Positions 9,076-17,313 of a DNA stretch of 64,000 bases are shown in pieces (the first letter of the stretch is position 1; each line of letters opens with the position of its first letter). The notes below the pieces were generated by a model. That model saw nothing but the letters and a program-made list of their open reading frames with translations, was not told the DNA's origin and made no database searches. Source of the stretch: Leptolyngbya sp. CCY15150 (GTDB taxonomy: Bacteria > Cyanobacteriota > Cyanobacteriia > RECH01). The translations under genes were made by a program, and so were the position numbers. The stretch is taken from contig NZ_JACSWB010000217.1 of the NCBI RefSeq assembly GCF_016888135.1, positions 1 to 64,000 of the forward strand. The letters run 5' to 3'.

Positions 9076-9076
9076 G
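8951..9076 (+). repeat. 126-bp direct repeat, left copy (gene 3' end)
   Basis: This stretch matches 11163-11288 with no gaps and 7 mismatches in 126 bp. It starts at the HIP1 site in codon 64-65 of the host gene and ends one base after the stop codon. The two copies bracket the DUF5131-tcmP cassette in direct orientation. Confidence 0.9.
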
Positions 9077-9104
9077 CTCATGGACTCCATGCTGACCATG
9101 AGCC
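9075..9104 (+). terminator. Hairpin after the host gene
   Basis: The perfect repeat GGCTCATGG/CCATGAGCC (9-bp stem, 12-base loop) starts in the stop codon region of the upstream gene. There is no T-run, so termination is inferred from position. It also marks the left boundary of the foreign cassette. Confidence 0.45.
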
Positions 9105-9347
9105 AAAACAGAGAGCGTAATCACCTAACGCCGTATTTAGAGCACAACGGTGTCCGAGGAAGACTCACGGGCGATTAAACTCTTGCCAACAACCTACCAC
9201 ACCTCTATATCAACCTATTTTGATGTCACGCCACTGCTGTTTAAAGGCTCATGAGCATATCAATAATTGTTCTAACCCTTAAGGGCAGCCAGAGCTTTTG
9301 TACTATAATTTAACCTTGAAACCAGTCCTAAAGGATGTATTAGCAGA

Positions 9348-10139
9348 ATGTCAAGCGCTAACACTGGTATTGAATGGACTGATAAGACCTGGAATCCAAC
9401 TACTGGCTGTACTAAGGTGAGTCCGGGTTGTAAGCACTGCTATGCAGAAGCACTTACAGAGCGATTTCCCAAGAACTTCCCACAAGGCTTCAAGTTAGCA
9501 CTACATTCAGATCGATTGGGGCAGCCCAAAAAGTGGCGAAAGCCTAGCCGGATTTTTGTCAATTCCATGAGTGATCTTTTTCATCAAGATATACCTTTTG
9601 CATATTTGCAGAAGATATTCGCAGTGATGAAAGAAACTCCCTGGCACGTGTACCAAATTCTAACGAAACGTGATCAGAATCTGGTAAGGCTAGCACATCA
9701 TCTTGAATGGCCTGAGAATGTCTGGGTTGGCGTATCTGTAGAAAGTCAACACTATACTCAGAGAATTGATTCCTTAAGGCAAGTACCTGCAAAAGTTCGT
9801 TTTCTGTCATGTGAACCTCTTTTAGGCTCGTTGGACCTTGATTTAGAAGGGATTGATTGGGTAATTGTTGGTGGCGAGTCTGGACACCAATATCGTCCTA
9901 TGAATCCGGAGTGGGTTAGAAATATTTTGTATCAAACGCGAGAAGCTGAAGTTGCTTTCTTCTTCAAACAATGGGGAGGGCATCACTCAAAGGCTGGTGG
10001 CAGAGTCCTTGACAATAAAATTTGGGATGAAATGCCATCTGCATGGCATGACCATATCCATAAGTGGCAAAAACACTATCCTTCTGAGCATCAAAAGCCT
10101 AATGGGCTAGAACAAAAGTATCTAATTCCTGCTAAATAG
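9348..10139 (+). CDS. DUF5131 (phage Gp37/Gp68-like) three-Cys protein
   Basis: A 263-residue protein of the family first named from phage Gp37/Gp68. It opens with SANTGIEWTDKTWNPTTGC and has three cysteines, C21, C28 and C31 (C-x6-C-x2-C in GCTKVSPGCKHCYAE), which look like an iron-sulfur cluster site of radical-SAM type, though the spacing is not the canonical CxxxCxxC. Later family motifs are visible: SMSDLFH, ILTKR, VSVES, LSCEPLLG, IVGGESG and FFFKQWGG. The reaction is unknown. It is followed after 13 bp by tcmP, its usual partner. GC is clearly lower than in neighbouring genes and no HIP1 site occurs, which indicates recent transfer. A TATAAT-like box lies at 9304-9309. Confidence 0.85.
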   Translation: MSSANTGIEWTDKTWNPTTGCTKVSPGCKHCYAEALTERFPKNFPQGFKLALHSDRLGQPKKWRKPSRIFVNSMSDLFHQDIPFAYLQKIFAVMKETPWHVYQILTKRDQNLVRLAHHLEWPENVWVGVSVESQHYTQRIDSLRQVPAKVRFLSCEPLLGSLDLDLEGIDWVIVGGESGHQYRPMNPEWVRNILYQTREAEVAFFFKQWGGHHSKAGGRVLDNKIWDEMPSAWHDHIHKWQKHYPSEHQKPNGLEQKYLIPAK

Positions 10140-10152
10140 AGAGCATTTAACC

Positions 10153-11034
10153 ATGAGTCGGCTCGGGAGTGAGGGTGAGGATCTTATCGGACGGTGGTCG
10201 GAAGAAAAGTTAGATTTACTAGCGAAATATCTCGAAGCCTATTCTGACATTATGAATAAGCAGAAAGAAAAGTGGCTGAGAGCCTACTATTACATTGATG
10301 CTTTTGCAGGTTCTGTTAGACCCAGAGCGAAAAAAGATGAGCAACGCTACATTGATGGCTCTCCTTTACGTGCTTTACAAACAGAACCTCAATTTGATGC
10401 CTATTGGTTTGTGGATGTTTCTCCTCGACGAATAGAACGGGTGCAAAAACTACGTGATGAATTTCCAAATCGCGTAATTGATGTACGCCAAGGTAACTGC
10501 AATGATGTTTTATGTAACGATATAGTTCCACAACTTCGCTACTCATCAAAGAAACGAGCCTTTGTCTTCTTAGACCCTTATGGGTTACAGGTAAACTGGG
10601 AAACAGTACGAGAACTGGCAAACACCAGAACGTGCGATATTTTCGTTAACTTCTCAGTCATGGGCGTTACTCGTCTTCTCCCCAGAGATCAGACTCCAGA
10701 ACCAGAAGTGATCGAGCAATTAAACAAAGTTATGGGTAGTACTAACTGGATTAATGAAATTTATCGAGAACTCCCAGGAATTCAGTTAGACATATTTGGG
10801 AATTCGACAGAGCCTACTTTAAGCCGTCGAACAATTCAAGCTGAATGGCTAGCAAGTCTTTATACAGAACAACTACGATCCCTCTTCCCGCACGTTAGCA
10901 GACCTGTGCTTATGCGTAACTCGACAAACTCAGTTCTGTATGCGTTATGCCTAGCAAGCCACAACAAAACAGCTATCAAGATTACCCATGATATTTTCAA
11001 TCGACACGAAAGATTGAGGGATCTGGGAAAATAG
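10153..11034 (+). CDS. tcmP: Three-Cys-motif partner protein TcmP
   Basis: A 293-residue protein of the TcmP family, defined by its pairing with DUF5131 proteins. The sequence has the order of a class I methyltransferase fold: YYIDAFAGS (about 46-54, motif I like), WFVDVSPRR (about 85-93), RQGNCND (112-118) and FVFLDPYG (137-144, a motif IV of the DPxx kind). This suggests a nucleic-acid or nucleotide-modifying enzyme, but activity is not established to my knowledge. It starts 13 bp after the DUF5131 gene, so the two are almost certainly co-transcribed. Composition is foreign, as for its partner. A short hairpin lies 95 bp after the stop. Confidence 0.82.
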   Translation: MSRLGSEGEDLIGRWSEEKLDLLAKYLEAYSDIMNKQKEKWLRAYYYIDAFAGSVRPRAKKDEQRYIDGSPLRALQTEPQFDAYWFVDVSPRRIERVQKLRDEFPNRVIDVRQGNCNDVLCNDIVPQLRYSSKKRAFVFLDPYGLQVNWETVRELANTRTCDIFVNFSVMGVTRLLPRDQTPEPEVIEQLNKVMGSTNWINEIYRELPGIQLDIFGNSTEPTLSRRTIQAEWLASLYTEQLRSLFPHVSRPVLMRNSTNSVLYALCLASHNKTAIKITHDIFNRHERLRDLGK

Positions 11035-11128
11035 CCTGTGGCTTCATTTACTCAAAAACAGTTATACGGTCATCAAGGATCGATCTAAGGAATGTTGCCA
11101 TAAGTAGGGAAAACTTAGATTGGCGACC

Positions 11129-11150
11129 ACTCTCTCGTTCTTGAGAGAGT
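11129..11150 (+). terminator. Hairpin after tcmP
   Basis: ACTCTCTC and GAGAGAGT form a perfect 8-bp stem around a 6-base loop. It sits between tcmP and the right copy of the 126-bp repeat, so it may end the cassette transcript or mark an old element end. Confidence 0.4.
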
Positions 11151-11162
11151 TCAACAACATCC

Positions 11163-11288
11163 AAGCGATCGCCCCTAGCCAACTCTCAAAACTCATGCAG
11201 CGCTGGGGCTACACGGGCATTGGCATGGTCAACGATCCTCTCATTCCCGACGTTGAGTTTCTGGAACGGCAACGTGGATTGGGATAGG
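11163..11288 (+). pseudogene. Orphan 3' end of the host gene (right copy of the 126-bp repeat)
   Basis: This fragment encodes the last 42 residues of the gene at 8761-9075 in an intact frame ending in TAG (11285-11287), but has no start or upstream domain. Compared with the left copy there are 7 mismatches. Six are silent and one changes Glu to Asp in the PEVEF segment (PDVEF here). That pattern means the copies diverged while coding, so this is likely the displaced original tail or the tail of a lost paralogue. It directly abuts the end of the META-domain gene on the other strand. Confidence 0.8.
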
Positions 11289-11298
11289 GGCGATCGCC

Positions 11299-12525
11299 CT
11301 AGTCCATCACAAACTGGGCGATCGCTTCCCCCTGATCATCCATCACCGTGAGGCGATCGCCATCAATCCGATAACGGGCTACCCGCTCAAGCTGCTGTAG
11401 ATAGGTCTGTTCTTGCTGCATCACTCCCGGTGTTCCACAAAACATCCGGGTAGATGCGGCGGGGGCAAGGGTTAAGCGATCGCCTTCCACCATGAACGAC
11501 GACATATAGCGGTTACAGCCCGCTTCCCCACTCACCTCGCCAAGAATTTGTTCACCCACAGCGGAGGCTCCTGTGAAGTCCAGGCTGATGGTGGTGCCCT
11601 CTAGGGGAGCATTGGCGTCTTGAGCTAAGGACAACAGCCGCCAGCGGCCTTGCAGGGGCCAAGGGCGCAGCAGGGATAGGGTCATGATTTCATTCCCCGA
11701 TGCATCCATGAGGTTGAGTTCATCATTCACCTGGCGGTAGGCGATCGCTTCTTCACCTAGCAGTGCCATGATCTGGATCTCCTGCCATCGCGTTACCAGA
11801 GAGTCACAGCCGGTTTGGGCCATCTCATCCAGCGTCCAATCTAGGCGATCGGGCGATCGCTCATAGGAACCCGCCACCTGATGACAGGGAAAGTCGCCCG
11901 CCATCTGCCCATCGGGGTCGAGATTGAGAAACAGGGACTGCCCTAGGAGTCTCAGATCCACCATGTCCCCGCGAATGTTGCGGTAGGTTTCCAGTTGCCA
12001 GCGGTTGCGAAACCCGAAAGGGACAAATTCTGCCACTCGCATACCGTCAGCATTGGCAAGATAGAGGTGAGTCTCGCTCCACTCCACGCGGCTATTGTCG
12101 CTAGGCAGTCCGCCAAATAGCCCAAATTCTGGCACATCCTGACAGTACATCAAGGTAGCTTGCAGATCGCCGAGTTGGAGGCGATCGCCCTCCAGTTGGT
12201 AGGGGCCGCCGTAGGAATTACAGCCGTCGATACCTCCCAAGTAGTCTTGATCAAACTTGAGCGACACCAAAAGATGGGGCGGCACCGTGAGCCACTGACC
12301 GTCAGCCGTTTGGTAGCGATCTAAGAGCCAAGCCGTATCCACCAAGGTTGGGGATGGGGATGGATCCATTGTCGGGGTCAGCGACTCCGAGGGCGACTCC
12401 GGTGCTAGGGTAACGATGTCGGGTGGGATAACCGGGGCGCGATCGCTGAGGGGCAGCGCTACAGCAGCGGAGGCCATGGTACCGACAGCTAACAGGCAAC
12501 TCAAACAGGACAACAATGCGTACAT
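11299..12525 (-). CDS. META-domain (HslJ-like) exported protein
   Basis: A 408-residue protein with an N-terminal signal sequence (MYALLSCLSCLLAVGTMASA) and a Pro/Ser-rich linker, then at least two META domains. The first (about 60-150) has the pattern TAWLL..GGIDGCNSYGG, and the last (about 300-400) has GRWRLLSL..GEAGCNRYMSSF and MFCGTPGVMQQEQTYL. A middle segment is more divergent. META domains, as in E. coli HslJ, occur in secreted or lipid-attached proteins of uncertain function, sometimes linked to stress and antibiotic tolerance. An earlier in-frame start (12582) exists, but the ATG at 12525 places the signal peptide properly. No operon partner. Confidence 0.8.
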   Translation of the reverse strand: MYALLSCLSCLLAVGTMASAAVALPLSDRAPVIPPDIVTLAPESPSESLTPTMDPSPSPTLVDTAWLLDRYQTADGQWLTVPPHLLVSLKFDQDYLGGIDGCNSYGGPYQLEGDRLQLGDLQATLMYCQDVPEFGLFGGLPSDNSRVEWSETHLYLANADGMRVAEFVPFGFRNRWQLETYRNIRGDMVDLRLLGQSLFLNLDPDGQMAGDFPCHQVAGSYERSPDRLDWTLDEMAQTGCDSLVTRWQEIQIMALLGEEAIAYRQVNDELNLMDASGNEIMTLSLLRPWPLQGRWRLLSLAQDANAPLEGTTISLDFTGASAVGEQILGEVSGEAGCNRYMSSFMVEGDRLTLAPAASTRMFCGTPGVMQQEQTYLQQLERVARYRIDGDRLTVMDDQGEAIAQFVMD

Positions 12526-13056
12526 GGGGCTAATCTGACCTTGAAGAGAGGGGACAGGAAACGCCAACCAGCACAATGCCAAAACCGGGGACTAGCCCAG
12601 AGAAATGCTACGTGATGCTTAATGCAGCTTGAACGAGTTGGCATGAGGTGATGACGCGATCGCTGTCCTAGGGGTTCCAGGACATGGGTTTGCTCAGAGC
12701 TTGGGCTCACATCGATCACCCGTGCCATCTAGGTATACCTGTTCACTCGGTTTGACATGAAGAGCGATCGCCCCCGCTGCCCACTCCCCATGTCCCCAAA
12801 AGACAAAAACGCTGAATGATAATTCATCCAGCGCTAACGTTTTATATGCGTTGCTCTCAGTCTCAGAGGAATCCTGATCTGCGCGTTCCCATTCGTTCAG
12901 AATCAAGCATTTCTCTTGACACAAATTGTAACAAAGAGCACAGACCTTTGATGATTAAACTTTGCGCATGTATTAGCCATAGATATAACTCTAGCTAATA
13001 CATGGGCGATCGCCTCCTACCATGCCAGCGCCTAGACGAGCAACGAGTTGATGGGT
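12526..13056. other. Intergenic region
   Basis: About 530 bp with several HIP1 sites and AT-rich segments. Short open frames on both strands show no gene-like features. I see no gene here. Confidence 0.4.
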
Positions 13057-13443
13057 CTAGTCCGTTCTATGGCTGAGATGGTCGGCATCAGACGAATCAG
13101 GAACAGCTTGAGTGGATGGTTCAGCATCGTCTGGATCCGGCAGCCCAGAAGGAGCGATCGCCTCTGGGGATTCAGGTAGATCGGGATCTGGCAGTGCCGG
13201 ACGAGCGTCCGTGACCTCTTCCACAGCCGCTTCCACAATTTCTTCCGTCGCGACGGGTGCATCGGTTGCATCCAGCAGCATCACTTTCCCATCCGCATCT
13301 AGCCATGGAGAATCGTATCGATGCCAGGGCAAAATCGGCTCATTGGGTAGTTCATGGGTGAGAACGGTGATGTTTTCGGTATCAGGCTCGGGTAAACGAA
13401 CTACTTTTTTGGCAGTCGCGGTATCCGCTTGATCATGAGTCAT
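13057..13443 (-). CDS. Hypothetical acidic, Pro/Asp-rich protein
   Basis: A 128-residue predicted protein. The first half (KKVVRLPEPDTENITVL, EPILPWHRYDSPWLDADGKVMLLD) looks like a compact conserved segment. The second half is acidic and low in complexity, rich in Ala, Pro, Asp and Glu, and probably disordered. No signal peptide or membrane helix. I do not recognise the family. It is on the same strand as its neighbours but more than 200 bp from each. The start ATG lies at the end of a clear frame, so coding is likely but not certain. Confidence 0.55.
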   Translation of the reverse strand: MTHDQADTATAKKVVRLPEPDTENITVLTHELPNEPILPWHRYDSPWLDADGKVMLLDATDAPVATEEIVEAAVEEVTDARPALPDPDLPESPEAIAPSGLPDPDDAEPSTQAVPDSSDADHLSHRTD

Positions 13444-13665
13444 CAGAACTTCTCCAAAAGACTCCCGCTAACAGGTTGGGTAGGCGATAAGGGCAATCGG
13501 CACAAGCGGCGAGCTGCGCCAGTCTACACCAACACGGGAACTAATATCTATCTAGACCAGCACCCTTGCAGTGGGCTTATCTCCCATGGTTCGGTCTAGA
13601 ATCCGGTATCTGTAGGCTCACCCTAGGCGCGAGGACAGTCTAAGGGGCGATCGCCCATGGAATGA

Positions 13666-14310
13666 TTAGAACACATAGGCTGCCAAGATGTGAATCAACA
13701 TGATGGTAGCAACGCTGAGGGTTGCGTAGGCAGCCAGTTGTAACGTTTTTGATACATCATCAACCCGCTGCTTGTTTGCATTATACGTCTCCGACCAATT
13801 GACCATCATCTGTAGCTGATACTCAACCGCCGACAGGGCCAGGTAGCGCTCTAGAAATTTACGATCTTCTAGGTTGGGGCTAACGGCCACCTGACGGGGC
13901 AGGAAGGCGCGCACGAGGAGGGTAAAGCTGATGAAAAAACCAATCACCTCGGCCACGGTAAAGGGGCTGGGAATCATCATCAGACGGGAGATGGTGAGGC
14001 TGGTGAGCAGAGCCCCGTTGGCGACAAACAGGATATTCAGTTTGGTGGTCAGCAAGTGGCTTTGTTCACGCTGCTCTTGCAGCACGATACGCACATCTCG
14101 AAAAGCCAGGGAAATGGTCTCTGGGGAGAGCAAAGGCTCATCTACGGTAGACGAGTCATGCTCCGGGGCGTCTCGATGGTTAGCCGGAGGGGCGATCGCT
14201 TCGTGGGACTCCACAGAAGGCTCTGGAGCGGGGCGATCGCTGGTATGAACAGGGTAATCAATCGTGGTCTGGGCGTTCAGACCATCGTCAAAGGACATCC
14301 AAGATGACAT
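13666..14310 (-). CDS. Hypothetical membrane protein
   Basis: A 214-residue protein. The first 70 residues are polar and low in complexity. Next comes a helical segment (ETISLAFRDVRIVLQEQREQ), two adjacent membrane helices (about 90-110 and 118-138), a cytosolic-looking coiled segment and a final helix (about 193-213). I do not recognise a family. It lies 45 bp upstream of a minus-strand gap leading to the glycosyltransferase-like gene, so co-transcription with that gene is possible. Confidence 0.65.
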   Translation of the reverse strand: MSSWMSFDDGLNAQTTIDYPVHTSDRPAPEPSVESHEAIAPPANHRDAPEHDSSTVDEPLLSPETISLAFRDVRIVLQEQREQSHLLTTKLNILFVANGALLTSLTISRLMMIPSPFTVAEVIGFFISFTLLVRAFLPRQVAVSPNLEDRKFLERYLALSAVEYQLQMMVNWSETYNANKQRVDDVSKTLQLAAYATLSVATIMLIHILAAYVF

Positions 14311-14355
14311 GGGAGGGTATGGGGAGGCGAGGCTGGGCGAAGGCAGTAGGGCACC

Positions 14356-15438
14356 CTACGCAGACTGGAGGTAGTCTACGACCGCTTGGGCGATCGCTTC
14401 GTTACCATTGATCGGCAGCAAGTCGGGAAGGCGAGGAGCTTGAACTGGAGCGTGTAAAAACTCCCAATTTCCCTGGAAAAAAAGCGCGGGGTCTATATCT
14501 TGATGATAAGCATGATTATGGATTCCTGCCAGTAGCAACGGCGCTTCGGCAAAGCCTTCTCGGGGCAGGGTACAGACCGCGGTGCCCACCCGACAAGCTT
14601 CGGCAAAGGTACCATAGCCGGGTTTAGCCAGGATGCGATCGCAGAGGGGCATCAAGTCTACCGGGCGATGGCGATGATCGGTGACCACCCGCAGGTTGTC
14701 CAATCGAGGAGCCTGGCGATTGAAGGTGATAAACTGCCAGTCTGGAAACTGCTGCACGGTTTCGTAGGGCACTTGCTCCAGTCCCAGGCCGCCAAAGGTG
14801 AGGAGGACAGTGCGTTTCTTGGGTTGGTCTAGGGCATAGTGCGATCGCAAAGCCTCTAGGTCACCCTCAGGGTCACTGCCCGTCAGCCCCACGTCGGTGA
14901 TCTGGGGAAAGGCGCTCATGGATTCGTGGAACGGTAGACGAAAGAGGCGATCGCATTGGGAAAACTGTTCGGCAATCCAGTCGGCAATCCCCACAAAGTC
15001 CCCACCCCATGGGCGATAGATAAAATCCCAGCCAAAATTACTCGCCATCCAGCAGGGCACGCCAGCCCCATGGGCGATCGCCACGGCTAAGGGCGGAATA
15101 TCGGCCAGCACCAGCTTGACTCGGTTTTGGCGAAGAAACTGCACTTCCGAGGCAATCACTGAGCGGGCCGTGGTCTGAATCCGCTGGAGCTGGGTCAGCG
15201 TTGCGCCGAGATCCATCTGAAAGCTATCGCCCTGCACCACCCCAATATCCAAGGCGCGAGGACGGTGAATGAAATGCCCAGACATCTGACGTTCCAGCAG
15301 CCAACGCGGAGCGGTCGTCGCCAGAATCACCACCACCTCGGGACAGAGCTGCTGAATGAGATTCACAACCGCCGTTGTGCGGGTCGTATGCCCAAACCCA
15401 TGGTTGGTCATGGCGACATACAAAATGGGAGGGGTCAT
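14356..15438 (-). CDS. Glycosyltransferase-like protein (MurG/UGT fold)
   Basis: A 360-residue protein with the two-domain layout of GT-B glycosyltransferases. The N-terminus, ILYVAMTNHGFGHTTRT, resembles the nucleotide-sugar transferase start with its GHGxR-type loop. The C-terminal half carries LLTFGGLG and then DRILAKPGYGTFAEAC, the typical donor-binding region, and a later GIHNHAYHQ segment. Donor and acceptor cannot be predicted. The stop of the upstream Ser/Thr kinase gene is 5 bp away, so the two are probably one operon, perhaps coupling signalling with surface glycan synthesis. Confidence 0.75.
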   Translation of the reverse strand: MTPPILYVAMTNHGFGHTTRTTAVVNLIQQLCPEVVVILATTAPRWLLERQMSGHFIHRPRALDIGVVQGDSFQMDLGATLTQLQRIQTTARSVIASEVQFLRQNRVKLVLADIPPLAVAIAHGAGVPCWMASNFGWDFIYRPWGGDFVGIADWIAEQFSQCDRLFRLPFHESMSAFPQITDVGLTGSDPEGDLEALRSHYALDQPKKRTVLLTFGGLGLEQVPYETVQQFPDWQFITFNRQAPRLDNLRVVTDHRHRPVDLMPLCDRILAKPGYGTFAEACRVGTAVCTLPREGFAEAPLLLAGIHNHAYHQDIDPALFFQGNWEFLHAPVQAPRLPDLLPINGNEAIAQAVVDYLQSA

Positions 15439-15443
15439 GCGGG

Positions 15444-16946
15444 TTAGTTTCCGTCACGGTGTCGAGTGGGGCCTCCTCCTTGCCGGAAGAAATTCTCCTC
15501 CTCGTCGTCTTGAGATGAGCCGGAGGTTGAATCTCGGGTGGGGCTGGGCGATGCGCTAGGCCGCGGTGTGGGCGCTGGCGCTGGCGCTGGACGCGGAGCA
15601 GGCGCTGGACTGGGAGCTGGACTGGGAGCTGGGCTGGGCTGGGGGCTGGGGGCTGGGGCTGGGCTGGGCTCTACACCAGAGGGCGATCGCTCCGGTTGCT
15701 CCGCTGGCGGTTCAGTGACGGGGGGCGCTTCTGGACTGGGAACTGCCGGCTCGTTCAGCAGATTGGATTGCCGAGACTGCATGATTAACACCGTTAGCCC
15801 CATAATCGCAGCCGCAGCGATCGCCGCCAAGCTCACAAATATCCAACCCCAAATTCCCCCCTGCGATCGCTGTGTGTGGACGGGATGAACCACAACAGCG
15901 GGCGGCGCAGACGGCACATGAGCTGGCACCATCGACGGCGAGCCAGAATAGCCAGCCATGGGAGCAGATGGCACATAGCCCGGCGCAACAGCCAGGGTGG
16001 GGCCCGTCATCGGTTGCGCAGCGGGTGGCGCGGGTTGAGGGGGTTGACTAGGTTGACTGGGTTGACCTGACTGGCCCACTGACTGGCCCAGACCATTAAG
16101 CACAGGGGGACTTGTCGGCGGGGCAGTCGTCACCCCCTCGGGCAACAGCGCCAGCCAGTCAGCGATCGTGGGCGGACGAAACTGGGGTTCGACGGCCATG
16201 CCTCGCATCACCGCTTGACTCACCGCCGTACTGATACTTGACTGCAGATCTCGGGGGGCAGCCATGGGCTGACGGCTCCGCAAAATGGAGGCAATGGGCA
16301 CTTGGGCCGTCAACAGGGCATAGAGGGTAGCCGCGAGACCATAAACATCCGTGGCGGCGGAGCGTTTTTCTCGATGGGCATATTGCTCAATCGGGGCATA
16401 GCCCACCGACAGCAAACTAGTGTGCTCCTGGGTGACGCCGGGGGTAAATTCTCGGGCAATGCCAAAGTCAATCAGCACTACTTCATCAGTGCCGTCTCGC
16501 AGAATAATATTCTGGGGTTTGACATCGCGATGCAGCAAACCATTGCTGTGAACTAAGTGCAGCGCTGCGCCAATTTGACGAATGTAGTGAATGGCGATCG
16601 CTTCTGGCAAAGGCTGAAGGGGAAACACCACTTGGTCGAGGGTTTTCCCTGGAATGTAGTCCATCACCATATAGGGAATGCCGTCCTCCGTGAAAAAGTC
16701 ACTCACCCGCACAATATTGGGATGGGTGCAAACGGCGAGGCGACGAGCTTCATCGCGGAATAAATGTTCTACATGGGCAAACTGAGGATGCTCACGATTG
16801 GCAGGGCTGAGGGTTTTAATCACCACTGTTTGCTGTAAATCTCGATGGGTCGCCCGATAGGTCGTACCAAAGCCGCCCTGTCCTAACACGTCAGATAGGG
16901 TATATTTTCCGTCTTGCAGGGTTTGCATCATCAGCGGATCAATCAT
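15444..16946 (-). CDS. Ser/Thr protein kinase with transmembrane anchor
   Basis: A 500-residue PknB-type kinase. The kinase domain covers about residues 15-275. The glycine-rich loop is [10 protein letters not shown], the ATP lysine is K44, the catalytic loop is HRDVKPQN (D141) and the metal site is DFG (D160). A Pro/Gln-rich linker follows, then one membrane helix (about 362-388), then an outside tail of about 110 residues made largely of Pro-Ala and Pro-Ser repeats. The tail may span the peptidoglycan. The gene is immediately upstream of the glycosyltransferase-like gene and follows a large AAA-like ATPase with Thr-containing repeats that could be a substrate (speculative). Substrates are unknown. 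Confidence 0.93.
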   Translation of the reverse strand: MIDPLMMQTLQDGKYTLSDVLGQGGFGTTYRATHRDLQQTVVIKTLSPANREHPQFAHVEHLFRDEARRLAVCTHPNIVRVSDFFTEDGIPYMVMDYIPGKTLDQVVFPLQPLPEAIAIHYIRQIGAALHLVHSNGLLHRDVKPQNIILRDGTDEVVLIDFGIAREFTPGVTQEHTSLLSVGYAPIEQYAHREKRSAATDVYGLAATLYALLTAQVPIASILRSRQPMAAPRDLQSSISTAVSQAVMRGMAVEPQFRPPTIADWLALLPEGVTTAPPTSPPVLNGLGQSVGQSGQPSQPSQPPQPAPPAAQPMTGPTLAVAPGYVPSAPMAGYSGSPSMVPAHVPSAPPAVVVHPVHTQRSQGGIWGWIFVSLAAIAAAAIMGLTVLIMQSRQSNLLNEPAVPSPEAPPVTEPPAEQPERSPSGVEPSPAPAPSPQPSPAPSPAPSPAPAPRPAPAPAPTPRPSASPSPTRDSTSGSSQDDEEENFFRQGGGPTRHRDGN

Positions 16947-17313
16947 TGGTCTTCGCCCTCATCCCACATCAGCCATAACCCAACTGCCTAACCCATACGA
17001 CGCACCCAGCCAGCATCCCTAAACAGCATGATCCCATGAACTCACAGGATCCATGCCAGAGATATCTAGCCCAGTACCGCAGATATCCGTCTTTTGATTA
17101 TCCGTCTTTTGATATAGTCCTTTCGTATGAAGACTATTGCCCTGATTCTAGCCCAGTCCATTTTAGCGAATGGTGACCGTGCAACCAACGGACAGGGCGA
17201 TCGCTTGCCCAGCTTGCCAAGTACCGATCGGCTGATCGTTGATTCTGGGTTCTGGATCACCGCTAGGAGCGATCGCCTCCAGCCAGCCCCGCAAGCCCGT
17301 ATTAGTGCCCGTA
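16947..17313. other. Intergenic region with a 15-bp tandem repeat
   Basis: About 367 bp upstream of the kinase gene. It holds two perfect back-to-back copies of TATCCGTCTTTTGAT at 17084-17113, which could be a regulator binding site. An open frame on the plus strand (17127-17336) starts just after the repeat but overlaps the end of the AAA gene and has no recognisable product. Confidence 0.45.

Noticed and set aside
9077-11162. Integrative conjugative element or prophage
   Set aside because: Only two genes lie between the repeats, with no integrase, transposase, replication or structural genes. A cassette is the most that can be claimed.
13112-13432. 106-codon Ser-rich frame on the plus strand
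   Set aside because: It lies opposite the acidic hypothetical protein at 13057-13443; the minus-strand product looks more protein-like in its first half, although neither is certain.
15538-15888. 116-codon Gly/Ala-rich frame on the plus strand
   Set aside because: It is the antisense image of the Pro-rich tail of the Ser/Thr kinase, which has clear kinase motifs.
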